Origin: Halobacteriovorax vibrionivorans
GTDB lineage: Bacteria > Bdellovibrionota > Bacteriovoracia > Bacteriovoracales > Bacteriovoracaceae
Assembly: GCF_003346865.1 (NCBI RefSeq)
Contig: NZ_QDKL01000003.1
Location: forward strand, 310,001-374,000
Reading direction: 5' to 3'
Length of the DNA stretch: 64,000 bases
A model generated the notes under the pieces. The model saw only the letters and a list, made by a program, of their open reading frames with translations, had not been told where the DNA came from and did not search any database. Both the position numbers and the translations under genes were made by a program. Shown piece by piece: positions 44,386-52,743 of this stretch (positions are counted from its first letter, which is position 1; each line of letters opens with the position of its first letter).

Positions 44386-45234
44386 TTATAATTCAATTGA
44401 TAGTAGCTCTGGAAGGATAACATCTTCGATATTCTGAGTTGTCGTTCCTAAGTGGCCAGCTACATCATCAATGATTTGTTCACGTGCATTTAGATCATTC
44501 TTTGCGGCCATGAATTCCTCAATCGACTTACCTGTAAAGTGCTTGATATTATTTGCAATTGCTTTTTGGTCTTCTTCAAGAAGTTCACCATTTTTGGCAT
44601 TTTCTAGCATTCTTGAAACTTCTTTTTCCATCGTTACTAGAGAAAGAGCTTTATCTGAAGGAAGTTTAAATGCTTGAGAATAAAGAGAAGCTTTATTAAA
44701 CATTTCTAACTCTTCATCATTAGCGGCCATAAGACCTGTATCCATTGTTTCTTCTTCATCTTCATAGTAGTAACCAGTATCAAAACCTTCAAATACTGGA
44801 TCACCAAATACATCGTAACCTACGTGATCAACGATTTCGTAATCATCACCCCAACCGTCACCGATAATTCCATAGTCCCAAGCATCATCACTTTGAACAT
44901 CACGGAACTCATCAGCTAGACCTTGGTTATTTGAGTAGTAGTCCCAATAAGCAAGAGTTCTAAGGTATGTAATATCAATAGCTACAAATTCATTATATTT
45001 AGCATCCCAGTAAACAAAGAAGTCTTCTCTAAGAGAATCATATTCATCTTTTTCAAGTGTATTTAGGTCATAGTAATAAGGATCAACACTATTTAGAGCT
45101 GATACAAATCCATTTGCTGTAACATAAGGTGACGTGTAAGTACCGTAAGTCGAAGAAGAACTGCTTCCTCCACCTGAACGTCCACAAGATGCGAATAAAG
45201 TTGCTAGCGCTGCAATAACCAATAAGTTTTTCAT
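44386..45234 (-). CDS. Acidic exported lipoprotein
   Basis: 282 residues. Signal peptide II with lipobox LFASC (Cys17), followed by a Ser/Gly spacer (GRSGGGSSSSS). Residues 30-165 are unusually rich in Asp, Tyr and Gly (VDPYYYDLN, GDGWGDDYEIVDHVGYDVFGD), and 175-280 are helical. No domain recognised. Codon choice is biased, GGGAG precedes the ATG with good spacing, and a strong-looking promoter with an overlapping inverted repeat lies upstream, so it is likely abundant. Probably attached to an envelope membrane. Confidence 0.7.
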   Translation of the reverse strand: MKNLLVIAALATLFASCGRSGGGSSSSSTYGTYTSPYVTANGFVSALNSVDPYYYDLNTLEKDEYDSLREDFFVYWDAKYNEFVAIDITYLRTLAYWDYYSNNQGLADEFRDVQSDDAWDYGIIGDGWGDDYEIVDHVGYDVFGDPVFEGFDTGYYYEDEEETMDTGLMAANDEELEMFNKASLYSQAFKLPSDKALSLVTMEKEVSRMLENAKNGELLEEDQKAIANNIKHFTGKSIEEFMAAKNDLNAREQIIDDVAGHLGTTTQNIEDVILPELLSIEL

Positions 45235-45306
45235 GTAATTTTCTCCCTACGTTTCAAAAACTCGACACCCCTCGCTGCCGATAGTGTTAAAGTTAAATCT
45301 TCTTGA

Positions 45307-45335
45307 TTTAAAATTGAATAGTGAAACTATTTCAA
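45307..45335 (-). promoter_or_regulatory. Promoter of the lipoprotein gene with overlapping inverted repeat
   Basis: On the minus strand TTGAAA, 17-nt spacer, TTTAAA. The inverted repeat TTGAATAGT-GAA-ACTATTTCAA (45314-45335) covers the -35 box and spacer, a plausible operator. About 65 nt of 5' leader follows. Confidence 0.5.
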
Positions 45336-45508
45336 GATTCATGCCAACTTTTACACCACATAATTGACGTTTTTAGTAGCATACTGGCCCCAAGTTGAAA
45401 AATTAACAGGTGCTTAATGTAACTAGATATTATTTTAGGACCAGAATGCACCTTGCAGCACATCATTTAACGCTGTGCTCTTCATAAGCGCTCAAGATCC
45501 TTTTAAGA

Positions 45509-45537
45509 TTGACCACTTAGACAATATTACTTATATT
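45509..45537 (+). promoter_or_regulatory. Near-consensus promoter of the olefin gene cluster
   Basis: TTGACC, 17-nt spacer, TATATT; the predicted start of transcription is about 45544, about 38 nt before the regulator ATG. It probably drives the whole regulator-to-oleD block. Confidence 0.75.
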
Positions 45538-45552
45538 TTATATTTAAAATAT
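45533..45552. promoter_or_regulatory. Palindromic operator candidate over the -10 box
   Basis: Perfect arms ATATTTTA and TAAAATAT around TATT, overlapping the -10 box and the predicted transcription start. A repressor bound here would block the promoter; the adjacent GbsR/MarR-type protein is the obvious candidate. Confidence 0.6.
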
Positions 45553-45581
45553 TAACGTGTTTTTGAGTAAAGAATTTCAAG

Positions 45582-46238
45582 ATGAAAGTAACTGAAAATA
45601 TGGAAATTGAGATTATCGAGGCCAGTCTACTAGACTATCTACCTCATTATGAAGCTTTCTTTTCAAAAGTCGGCTTTAAGCGCATTGAAGGCGCTGTCTT
45701 TGGTGTACTCGTTTATTCTCCAAGGGCCCTTGCCTCTGATGAGATTGAAAAGATCTTAGGTCTATCGCAACCAGCAGTTTCAAGTGCCTTAAAAACACTT
45801 TCAACATATAAGATGGTTCTAACTAAGGATCATCCTGAAATTAAACGAATGAAAATCCATGAGGCCAATGATGATGCCATCAATATCGTTTCCAATATTG
45901 TAAAGAAACGTGAACTTGAAATCATCGAAGAGTTTGAGAATATCACTTCAGAGTCTTTAAACCTTATAAAAGATGAGAAAAGAAAAACACGACTAACAAA
46001 TATTTTAACGACAACTCGATTTGCAAAATCATTGAGCGAATTCATCATCTCTATCAGCAAAGAATTAGATAATCCTTATATGGCCATTGAGAAATTCCCA
46101 GTTGTAACGAAAGTATTAAAAAACTCTATGACAGATATTAATCAACTTAAATCAGGACTTAAAACTGGTTTAAGAAACTCATTTCTAAATATTGTATCAA
46201 AAATTGAAAATGAAAAACATAATGGAGCAGGTAAATGA
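45582..46238 (+). CDS. GbsR/MarR-type transcription regulator
   Basis: 218 residues. Residues 20-90 form a winged helix-turn-helix: GFKRIEGAVFGVLVYSPR, then LASDEIEKILGLSQPAVSSALKTLSTY as the recognition region, typical of the GbsR branch of MarR-like regulators. The rest is helical and probably dimerises or binds an effector. Its promoter is overlapped by a perfect palindrome, suggesting autoregulation and control of the cluster. Its stop overlaps the KAS start by 4 nt (ATGA). An acyl or fatty-acid effector would fit the cluster, but this is inference. Confidence 0.88.
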   Translation: MKVTENMEIEIIEASLLDYLPHYEAFFSKVGFKRIEGAVFGVLVYSPRALASDEIEKILGLSQPAVSSALKTLSTYKMVLTKDHPEIKRMKIHEANDDAINIVSNIVKKRELEIIEEFENITSESLNLIKDEKRKTRLTNILTTTRFAKSLSEFIISISKELDNPYMAIEKFPVVTKVLKNSMTDINQLKSGLKTGLRNSFLNIVSKIENEKHNGAGK

Positions 46239-47479
46239 ATCTATCACGCGTTGTGATTACAGGTGTTGGACTAACAGCACCAAATGGAAATAATTTAAGA
46301 GAATTCCGCTCAGCACTTCTTGAACAAAAGTCAGGAATCACATACGAAGAAGTTCGTTTTATGGGAGAGATTCCAGTTGGAAAATGTGACTTTGATGTGA
46401 AGAAGCATCAAAAAGGAAAGATGAGAAAACGTGGAACACGCGTAGGAAGTATCTCTGTTTATTGTTCTAAAGAAGCACTAGAAGACGCAAATCTCAATAT
46501 CGATGAAATGGATAAGTCTCGAATTGGAATCTATCTTGGAATTACTGAGCATGGGCCAGTAGAGACAGAAGAAGAATTATTCCAATTCTACAAGAATAAC
46601 AATGAAGATAATTCACTTTGGACTCATCACCACAATCCAAGAACAGTTGCCAATGCTCCTGCTGGTGAAGTTTCACTAAATCTAGGAATTACAGGGCCTC
46701 ACTATACAATAGGTGCTGCATGCGCGGCCGGGAATATGGGACTAATCCAAGCGGTACAAATGTTACAACTTGGAGAAGTTGATCTCGCTCTTGCAGGTGG
46801 TGTATCAGAGTCTGCAAATTCATTTGGAAACCACGTTTCATTTAAAGCGCAAGGTGCACTAGCAGACTTCCCAGAAGATCAGACTAGAGCAAGTCGTCCA
46901 CTTGATAACAATAGAAATGGAATCGTTATCTCTGAAGGTGGATGTGTATATACACTTGAAAGACTAGAAGATGCACTCGCTCGTGGTGCAAAAATTTACG
47001 GTGAAATCGTTGGCTATCATACAAATAGTGATGCCTCAGATTTCGTATTACCAAATCCAGAGCGTCAAATGCAATGTGTACATAAAGCAATTGAGAAAGC
47101 AGGACTTACAATTAAGGATATCGATATTGTAAACCTTCATGCGACAGGAACAAAAATGGGCGACATCCAAGAAGTTTCAGGAATTAAAGAAGCATTTAAG
47201 GATGCTCCAGAAGTTGCTGTTAATTGTACAAAAGGCCTTATTGGTCACGCAATGGGTGCTGCTGGTGCATTAGAGCTAGCAGGAAACCTTCCAAGCTTTG
47301 AAGATGGAATGGTTCATCCTTGTCACAAAATTGATGAGATCGATCCTGAATGTGCAATGGATCAACTCGTTTTAGAAAAACCACTAAAAAAAGATGTGAA
47401 GTATATCCTAAACAATTCATTTGGAATGTTAGGTATTAACTCAACGCTAATTATAAAAAAATACGAAGCTAAGGCTTAA
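46235..47479 (+). CDS. Beta-ketoacyl-ACP synthase (KAS II/FabF type)
   Basis: 414 residues. Thiolase-fold condensing enzyme with the Cys-His-His triad of chain-extending synthases: Cys163 (GAACAAGNMG), His302 (NLHATGTKMGD) and His338 (GLIGHAMGAAGA). It should extend an acyl-ACP with malonyl-ACP. It is followed by its own acyl carrier protein, and no ketoreductase or dehydratase is in the cluster, so those steps must come from the general pathway or be skipped. Overlap ATGA with the regulator gene. Probably a cluster-dedicated paralogue of FabF. Confidence 0.94.
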   Translation: MNLSRVVITGVGLTAPNGNNLREFRSALLEQKSGITYEEVRFMGEIPVGKCDFDVKKHQKGKMRKRGTRVGSISVYCSKEALEDANLNIDEMDKSRIGIYLGITEHGPVETEEELFQFYKNNNEDNSLWTHHHNPRTVANAPAGEVSLNLGITGPHYTIGAACAAGNMGLIQAVQMLQLGEVDLALAGGVSESANSFGNHVSFKAQGALADFPEDQTRASRPLDNNRNGIVISEGGCVYTLERLEDALARGAKIYGEIVGYHTNSDASDFVLPNPERQMQCVHKAIEKAGLTIKDIDIVNLHATGTKMGDIQEVSGIKEAFKDAPEVAVNCTKGLIGHAMGAAGALELAGNLPSFEDGMVHPCHKIDEIDPECAMDQLVLEKPLKKDVKYILNNSFGMLGINSTLIIKKYEAKA

Positions 47480-47510
47480 TTTAAAGTAAAAAGAATTACA
47501 GGAGAAGAAA

Positions 47511-47756
47511 ATGACACCAGAACAAGTAAGACAAATCGTTGTAGATATTATTGCAGACATTGCTGTTGATGATGATGTAACAACAATCGATGATGCAACT
47601 CCACTAAGAGACCAACTAGATCTAGACTCAATGGACTTTCTAGACATCGTTATGGAACTTAAGAAACAACACGCTGTAGAAGTACCTCAAGAAGACTACC
47701 CAGAGCTTGCTTCAATGAACTCTTGTGTTGCTTATCTAACACCAAAATTTCAATAA
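47511..47756 (+). CDS. Acyl carrier protein
   Basis: 81 residues, acidic and helical. The 4'-phosphopantetheine attachment Ser40 is in LDLDSMDFLDIV. GGAGAA precedes the ATG at good distance. It sits between the KAS and the FAD enzyme, so it is likely the carrier for a cluster-specific acyl chain. A possible attenuator hairpin follows within 9 nt of the stop. Confidence 0.93.
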   Translation: MTPEQVRQIVVDIIADIAVDDDVTTIDDATPLRDQLDLDSMDFLDIVMELKKQHAVEVPQEDYPELASMNSCVAYLTPKFQ

Positions 47757-47764
47757 ATTGATAC

Positions 47765-47790
47765 ATGGCCACCAAAGGTGGCCAATTTTT
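47765..47790 (+). terminator. Attenuator or partial terminator after the ACP gene
   Basis: Perfect stem TGGCCACC / GGTGGCCA with loop AAA, followed by ATTTTT. It lies inside the operon, so it may lower transcription of the later genes relative to the ACP. It also means that the in-frame ATG at 47765 is not a start. Confidence 0.7.
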
Positions 47791-47803
47791 AAAAAGAAAC
47801 GAT

Positions 47804-49192
47804 ATGACACAAAAATATGATGTAATTGTTATTGGCGCTGGGATGAGTGGACTTGCTGCAAGTATTAGGCTTGCGATGTTTGGTAAGAAAGTTGTCTGCC
47901 TAGAAAAGCACTCTATCTCGGGAGGACTGAATTCATACTACCGTCGAGGTAAAAGAAATTTTGATGTTGGTCTACACGCTCTAACTAACTTTGCACAAAG
48001 AGGAGAAAGAGGAAAACCTCTTACAAAACTCTTAAAACAACTACGTATTCCATGGAAAGAGCTAGAATTAATTGAACAAAAACAATCAAAGATTATCTTT
48101 CCCGATACAACTCTTACTTTCAACAATGACTTTGCTACTTTAGTTCAAGACATTGCAGAAAAGTTCCCTACTCATATTGATGAATTCAATTTATTTGTGG
48201 AACACATAAAAGACTTCAATGAAGTCGCCCTAACTAATGAAACATTTATGGCAAAAGATGTTGCCAGAAAATATATAAAAAATGAAAAGCTTATCTCAAT
48301 GATCTTTGCACCTTTGTTGATTTATGGATCTGCATGGGAAGACGACATGGATTTCTCTCAGTTTGTAATCATGTTTAAAAGTATTTATCTTGAGGGTTTT
48401 GCTAGACCAGATGGAGGTGTTCGAAAGATTATCAATCTCCTACTTGATAAGTATAAAGATCTAGGAGGAGAACTTCGTTTTCGCGCAGGTGTCCAATCGA
48501 TCAATACACAAAATGATAAAGTAACAAGTGTTACCCTAGAAAACGGTGAAGTCCTTGAATGTGAAAAAGTAATCTCAAGTATGGGACACCCTGAAACAAT
48601 GTCAATCACTCAAGGCCAAACATCTCAAAAGATAGAAGTAGGCCCGATGACCTTTTGTGAGACTATTCTGTGTTTAGATGAAAGACCTAAAGACTTTGAT
48701 ATGAATGACACTATTCTCTTTTACAATGAAAGAGAAGATTATCAATATCGAGCTCCAAGCGACTTTATCGACGACAAAAGTGCAGTCATTTGTTTCCCAA
48801 ATAATTTTGCAGATGATGATAACAATGAAGGCCTAATTAGACTTACTTACATGGCAAATTACGAAAAGTGGAAAGAACTAGTCAATACTGATCGCAAGGC
48901 CTATTTAGCTAAGAAAAATGAAATATACGAGCAATCATTAAAAACTCTTAAAACAATATATCCAAATGCGAAGCTTGATGTGAAATTCAAAGATGTTTTC
49001 ACACCTCATACAATTGAACGCTACACAGGCCATATGCGTGGATGTGTTTACGGCTCAACTCAGAAACTACGTGATGGTAGAACACCAGTTAATGGACTGT
49101 TTTTATGTGGAACAGATCAGGGATTCCTAGGAATCATAGGCTCAATGCTAAGTGGAATTTCAATGGCAAACTTACATGGCCTAATGGAATAA
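47804..49192 (+). CDS. FAD-dependent oxidoreductase, CrtI/RetSat-like
   Basis: 462 residues from the ATG at 47804; the upstream in-frame ATG lies in the attenuator hairpin. N-terminal dinucleotide-binding VIGAGMSGLAASIRLAMFG with GLNSYYRRGKRNFDVG, and the C-terminal HTIERYTGHMRGCVYGS with GLFLCGTDQGFLGIIGSMLSG, are typical of phytoene-desaturase/retinol-saturase enzymes. These use FAD to desaturate, saturate or isomerise long lipid chains. Lying between an ACP and oleA, it may modify double bonds of the acyl chain destined for condensation (inference). Confidence 0.88.
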   Translation: MTQKYDVIVIGAGMSGLAASIRLAMFGKKVVCLEKHSISGGLNSYYRRGKRNFDVGLHALTNFAQRGERGKPLTKLLKQLRIPWKELELIEQKQSKIIFPDTTLTFNNDFATLVQDIAEKFPTHIDEFNLFVEHIKDFNEVALTNETFMAKDVARKYIKNEKLISMIFAPLLIYGSAWEDDMDFSQFVIMFKSIYLEGFARPDGGVRKIINLLLDKYKDLGGELRFRAGVQSINTQNDKVTSVTLENGEVLECEKVISSMGHPETMSITQGQTSQKIEVGPMTFCETILCLDERPKDFDMNDTILFYNEREDYQYRAPSDFIDDKSAVICFPNNFADDDNNEGLIRLTYMANYEKWKELVNTDRKAYLAKKNEIYEQSLKTLKTIYPNAKLDVKFKDVFTPHTIERYTGHMRGCVYGSTQKLRDGRTPVNGLFLCGTDQGFLGIIGSMLSGISMANLHGLME

Positions 49193-49204
49193 GAAAGGAA
49201 AAAA

Positions 49205-50233
49205 ATGAAGTATAATAATGTCGTAATAGAAGACTACGCATATATAGATCCTCCAGAAGTTTTAACAAGTGATAAACTTGAGGAATTACTTGAACCTATA
49301 TATACAAGATTAAAACTTCCTCATGGAAGACTAGAGCTTATGACGGGAATTAGGTCACGAGGTTTTTGGCCAAATTCAACTAGGCCAAGCTCAATTGCAA
49401 CTCAGGCAGGAGAAAAGCTCCTAGAAAAGCTTTCTAAAAAAGGTATTCAAAAAAGAGATATCAAACTGCTAATTAATTCCAGTGTATGTCGTGACTTCTT
49501 AGAGCCCTCAACGGCTTCGGTTATTCACTCTAATTTAGAAATGCCACAAAGCTGTAGCCTATTTGATATCTCAAATGCTTGCTTAGGTATGATTAGTGGA
49601 TGGGAAGTTGTGGCAAATATGATTGAAACAGGTGCTATTAAGCGTGCAATTATTCTATCTGGTGAAAATAGCGCTCCCCTTTTAGAAAACACAATTAAAA
49701 CACTTAATGAAGATCAAACAATTACAAGAAAAAGCGTTAAAAAGTTTTTTGCAAACTTAACAATTGGATCTGCAGGTGTAGCATATTGTCTAGCTCATAA
49801 GAGCGAGGCCCCTAATGCACCTCAAATTACTTCAATAATTAACAGAAGTGACTCGACAGCAAATAAGCTATGCCAAGGCGATGGTAACCCAGAGACACTT
49901 GTCATGGAAACAGACTCTGAAGAATTACTAAAATACGGAAAGGCACTAGCAAAGAAAACTTTTGAAGAGTCTCAATTAAAAGCTAATGAGATTGATATCG
50001 TTATCGGCCATCAAGTTGGTAAGGCACATAAAGAAGTCGTTCTAACAGAGCTAGGACTAAATAAACATCAAACATTTGATACATTTGATACTTTAGGAAA
50101 TACAGGCTCAGCAGCGCTTCCTATTACACTTGCAAAAATGAATGATGAACAGGGAATTGAAAAAGGTAAGAAAGTTGCTCTTGTAGGAATTGGTTCTGGT
50201 CTTTCTTGTTCTGTACTAGGAGTAACTTGGTAA
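49205..50233 (+). CDS. oleA: OleA, acyl-CoA head-to-head condensing thiolase
   Basis: 342 residues. OleA joins two fatty acyl-CoAs without loss of the second carboxyl into a beta-keto acid. The signature SVCRDFLEPSTAS (with the catalytic base Glu100), Cys126 (ISNACLGM), NKLCQGDGN, His269 (IGHQVG), Asn299 (LGNTGSAALPITLAKM) and the C terminus VALVGIGSGLSCSVLGVTW match the known OleA family line by line, as distinct from FabH. Its stop overlaps the oleB start by one base (TAATG). First of the four classical olefin genes. Confidence 0.95.
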   Translation: MKYNNVVIEDYAYIDPPEVLTSDKLEELLEPIYTRLKLPHGRLELMTGIRSRGFWPNSTRPSSIATQAGEKLLEKLSKKGIQKRDIKLLINSSVCRDFLEPSTASVIHSNLEMPQSCSLFDISNACLGMISGWEVVANMIETGAIKRAIILSGENSAPLLENTIKTLNEDQTITRKSVKKFFANLTIGSAGVAYCLAHKSEAPNAPQITSIINRSDSTANKLCQGDGNPETLVMETDSEELLKYGKALAKKTFEESQLKANEIDIVIGHQVGKAHKEVVLTELGLNKHQTFDTFDTLGNTGSAALPITLAKMNDEQGIEKGKKVALVGIGSGLSCSVLGVTW

Positions 50234-51126
50234 TGGATATGACAATCGATACTTGGCAACACGAATACCCATTTAGGAATAATTTTCTTGAAATCAATGG
50301 CAATAAATATCACTATCTGGATGAAGGTAATCCTGAAGGTGAAGTTGTTATCATGCTTCACGGAAATCCAACGTGGTCATTCTATTACAGAAATATTGTA
50401 AAAGAATTACAAGAAGATTATCGTTGCATTGTTCCTGATCACTTTGGATGTGGCCTATCAGATAAGCCACAAGACTATGAGTATACATTAGAAAATCACA
50501 TCAATAACGTCCTAATGCTTATTGATCAACTCCAAATAAAGAAGTTTAAACTTCTAGTTCACGATTGGGGTGGAGCTATTGGAATGGGTGTTGCAACATC
50601 AAGACCAGAAAGTGTAACAGGTGTTATTCTACTTAATACAGCTGCATTTAAGTCTCTTGATATCCCAAAAAGAATTGCTCTTTGTAAGCTCCCTCTTATT
50701 GGTGAGCCAATGGTTCGCACGTTTAATGCTTTTGCTTGGCCTGCAACATTTATGACCACAACAAAGCCTCTAGCTAAACATATTAAAGAAGGTTATCTCC
50801 ACCCATATAATAGCTACAAGAATCGAATTGCTACAGCTCGATTTGTAAAAGATATTCCTCTAACAAAGTCCCATCCAAGTTATGGAAGATTAGAAGAGAT
50901 TGAAAATGGACTAAAGAACGTAAAATGTCCAAAAATGTTTCTCTGGGGCGCTAAGGACTTCTGTTTTAATATGAAGTTCTTAAAGAGATGGAAAGAGTTT
51001 TATCCCCAAGAGGACTCAAAGACTAAGTATGTCGTATATGAAAATGCTGGTCACTATGTGATTGAAGACGAAAGAGAAAATTGTCTTAAAGAAATAAAAG
51101 GCTTTCTGAATGAATATAGCTCTTAG
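50233..51126 (+). CDS. oleB: OleB, beta-lactone decarboxylase (haloalkane-dehalogenase-like)
   Basis: 297 residues from the ATG at 50233, overlapping the oleA stop. Alpha/beta hydrolase with HGNPTWS (43-49) and an Asp nucleophile (Asp111 in VHDWGG) instead of Ser, which is the mark of the haloalkane dehalogenase/OleB branch; the catalytic His is in AGHYVIED. In known pathways OleB opens the beta-lactone with loss of CO2, giving the cis-olefin. It overlaps oleC by 17 nt, so the two are tightly coupled. Confidence 0.93.
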   Translation: MDMTIDTWQHEYPFRNNFLEINGNKYHYLDEGNPEGEVVIMLHGNPTWSFYYRNIVKELQEDYRCIVPDHFGCGLSDKPQDYEYTLENHINNVLMLIDQLQIKKFKLLVHDWGGAIGMGVATSRPESVTGVILLNTAAFKSLDIPKRIALCKLPLIGEPMVRTFNAFAWPATFMTTTKPLAKHIKEGYLHPYNSYKNRIATARFVKDIPLTKSHPSYGRLEEIENGLKNVKCPKMFLWGAKDFCFNMKFLKRWKEFYPQEDSKTKYVVYENAGHYVIEDERENCLKEIKGFLNEYSS

Positions 51127-52741
51127 AATTGAGAACTGGGCACAAAAAACTCCAGACAAGACTTGTCTTAAATTTCCAGTTAAAACAGGCAGTGGATATA
51201 AGTATGACCAATTAAGTTTTAAAGCGTTTAATGACTTAAGTTCTCACTATGCGGCCTGCTTAAATGAAGAAGGTATCCAAAAAGGAGACAAGGTCTTACT
51301 TTTTGTAAAACCATCATTTGACTTCCCTGCCCTTACTTTTGCTCTCTTTAAACTAGGGGCCATCCCTATTCTAATTGATCCAGGAATGGGCCTTAAAAAC
51401 CTTTTTAAAGCAATCAAAGATGCAAAACCTGACTATCTAATCGCAGTTAATATCGTGCATATTCTAAGGCTATTTAAAAAAGATAGCTTTAAAACAATTA
51501 AGAAGTATTTCACTACAGAAAGTAAGATACTTTCTTCTTTAACAACAATTAGTTCACTCAGAAATAAAGAACATAGGGACTTTAGTACACAAGAAGTTGC
51601 CCCTCAAGACTTAGCGGCCATTCTCTTTACTTCCGGTGGAACTGGTAGGCCAAAAGGTGTTGAATACACACATGAAATATTTAACAGACAAACTGATGTG
51701 CTACAGGAATTATTCAATCTAACTGCTGAAGATATTGATGTTCCAGGGTTTCCTCTATTTTCATTTTTTACCATGTCAATGGGAATGACTAGCGTAATCC
51801 CAGACATGAACCCGAGTAAACCAGCAAAATGTGATCCCGAAGCACTCATTAAAAATATCAATGATAATAAGGCAACATTTGTTGCTGGCTCACCTGCTAT
51901 ATGGGATAGAGTTGGACGTCATCTAGAAAAGACGAATCAAACACTCGATACTGTAAAATACATTGTTATGTTTGGTGCTCCTGTTCGCAATGAAGTACAT
52001 GAAAGACTACTTTCAAGACTGACTCGTGAAGATGCGGACACATATACACCATATGGAGCAACTGAATGTTTGCCAGTTAGCTGTTTTAACGGAAAAGAAG
52101 TTCTTACCAAAACACAATTTGAAACTGCTAAGGGTTCTGGTACTTGTATTGGTCTACCTTGTCCAGGCGTAGAAATTAGAATTATTAAAGATGTAGACGG
52201 CGTAATTAAAGATATAAAAGATACAAGGCAGCTTCCTAGCGGAATGATTGGTGAAATTATTGTGCGAACGAAAACAGCTACTGCCGCTTATCATGAATTA
52301 GAAGACAAAACACGAGAAGCAAAAATCTATGACGGTGATACATTCTGGCACCGCATGGGTGATATTGGAAGAATTGATAACGAAGGTAGACTCTGGTTTT
52401 ATGGACGCAAGGCCCATCAAGTAAAGGCCCATGCCACGACATATTATCCAATCTCAATAGAAGCAATATTTAATAAACATCCATTAGTTGAGAAATCCGC
52501 TTTGATATGGATTCTTAAAAATAATCGCATTAGACCTGCTTTAAGTGTTGAACCAAATTCATTTGTCATGAATAAATCTCGCTTAAAACAAGAGTTAAAG
52601 ATCATGGCCAATCAACACTCACACACAAAAGATATCGATGAGATTTATATCTGCTCAAAATTTCCAGTTGATATTCGCCACAATATAAAAATTGATCGCA
52701 AGGCTTTATCAAAACTAGCACAAGCAGGGAAGCTGAGGTAG
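51110..52741 (+). CDS. oleC: OleC, beta-lactone synthetase (AMP-ligase family)
   Basis: 543 residues. ANL superfamily enzyme with the phosphate loop FTSGGTGRPKGVEYTH (173-188), YGATEC near residue 320 and GDIGRIDNEGRLWFYGRK toward the C terminus. OleC proteins use ATP to close a beta-hydroxy acid to a beta-lactone. The identity rests on the family and on the exact gene order A-B-C-D. The start overlaps the end of oleB. Confidence 0.92.
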   Translation: MNIALRIENWAQKTPDKTCLKFPVKTGSGYKYDQLSFKAFNDLSSHYAACLNEEGIQKGDKVLLFVKPSFDFPALTFALFKLGAIPILIDPGMGLKNLFKAIKDAKPDYLIAVNIVHILRLFKKDSFKTIKKYFTTESKILSSLTTISSLRNKEHRDFSTQEVAPQDLAAILFTSGGTGRPKGVEYTHEIFNRQTDVLQELFNLTAEDIDVPGFPLFSFFTMSMGMTSVIPDMNPSKPAKCDPEALIKNINDNKATFVAGSPAIWDRVGRHLEKTNQTLDTVKYIVMFGAPVRNEVHERLLSRLTREDADTYTPYGATECLPVSCFNGKEVLTKTQFETAKGSGTCIGLPCPGVEIRIIKDVDGVIKDIKDTRQLPSGMIGEIIVRTKTATAAYHELEDKTREAKIYDGDTFWHRMGDIGRIDNEGRLWFYGRKAHQVKAHATTYYPISIEAIFNKHPLVEKSALIWILKNNRIRPALSVEPNSFVMNKSRLKQELKIMANQHSHTKDIDEIYICSKFPVDIRHNIKIDRKALSKLAQAGKLR

Positions 52742-52743
52742 TC

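Larger units (their letters stand above)
45235..45581. other. 347-bp intergenic region with two divergent promoters
   Basis: No open reading frame of interest. It holds a minus-strand promoter for the lipoprotein (45307-45335) and a plus-strand promoter for the regulator (45509-45537), each overlapped by an inverted repeat. Between them (45340-45500) I see nothing specific. Confidence 0.6.

Noticed and set aside
47765-47803. Upstream in-frame ATG of the FAD enzyme as start codon
   Set aside because: It lies inside the attenuator stem, lacks a ribosome site and adds residues before the usual MTQKYDVIVIG start.
46235-49192. Calling the KAS-ACP-FAD genes a ladderane pathway
   Set aside because: The likeness is only in gene types; the further dehydratase and radical enzymes are absent and the product is unknown.
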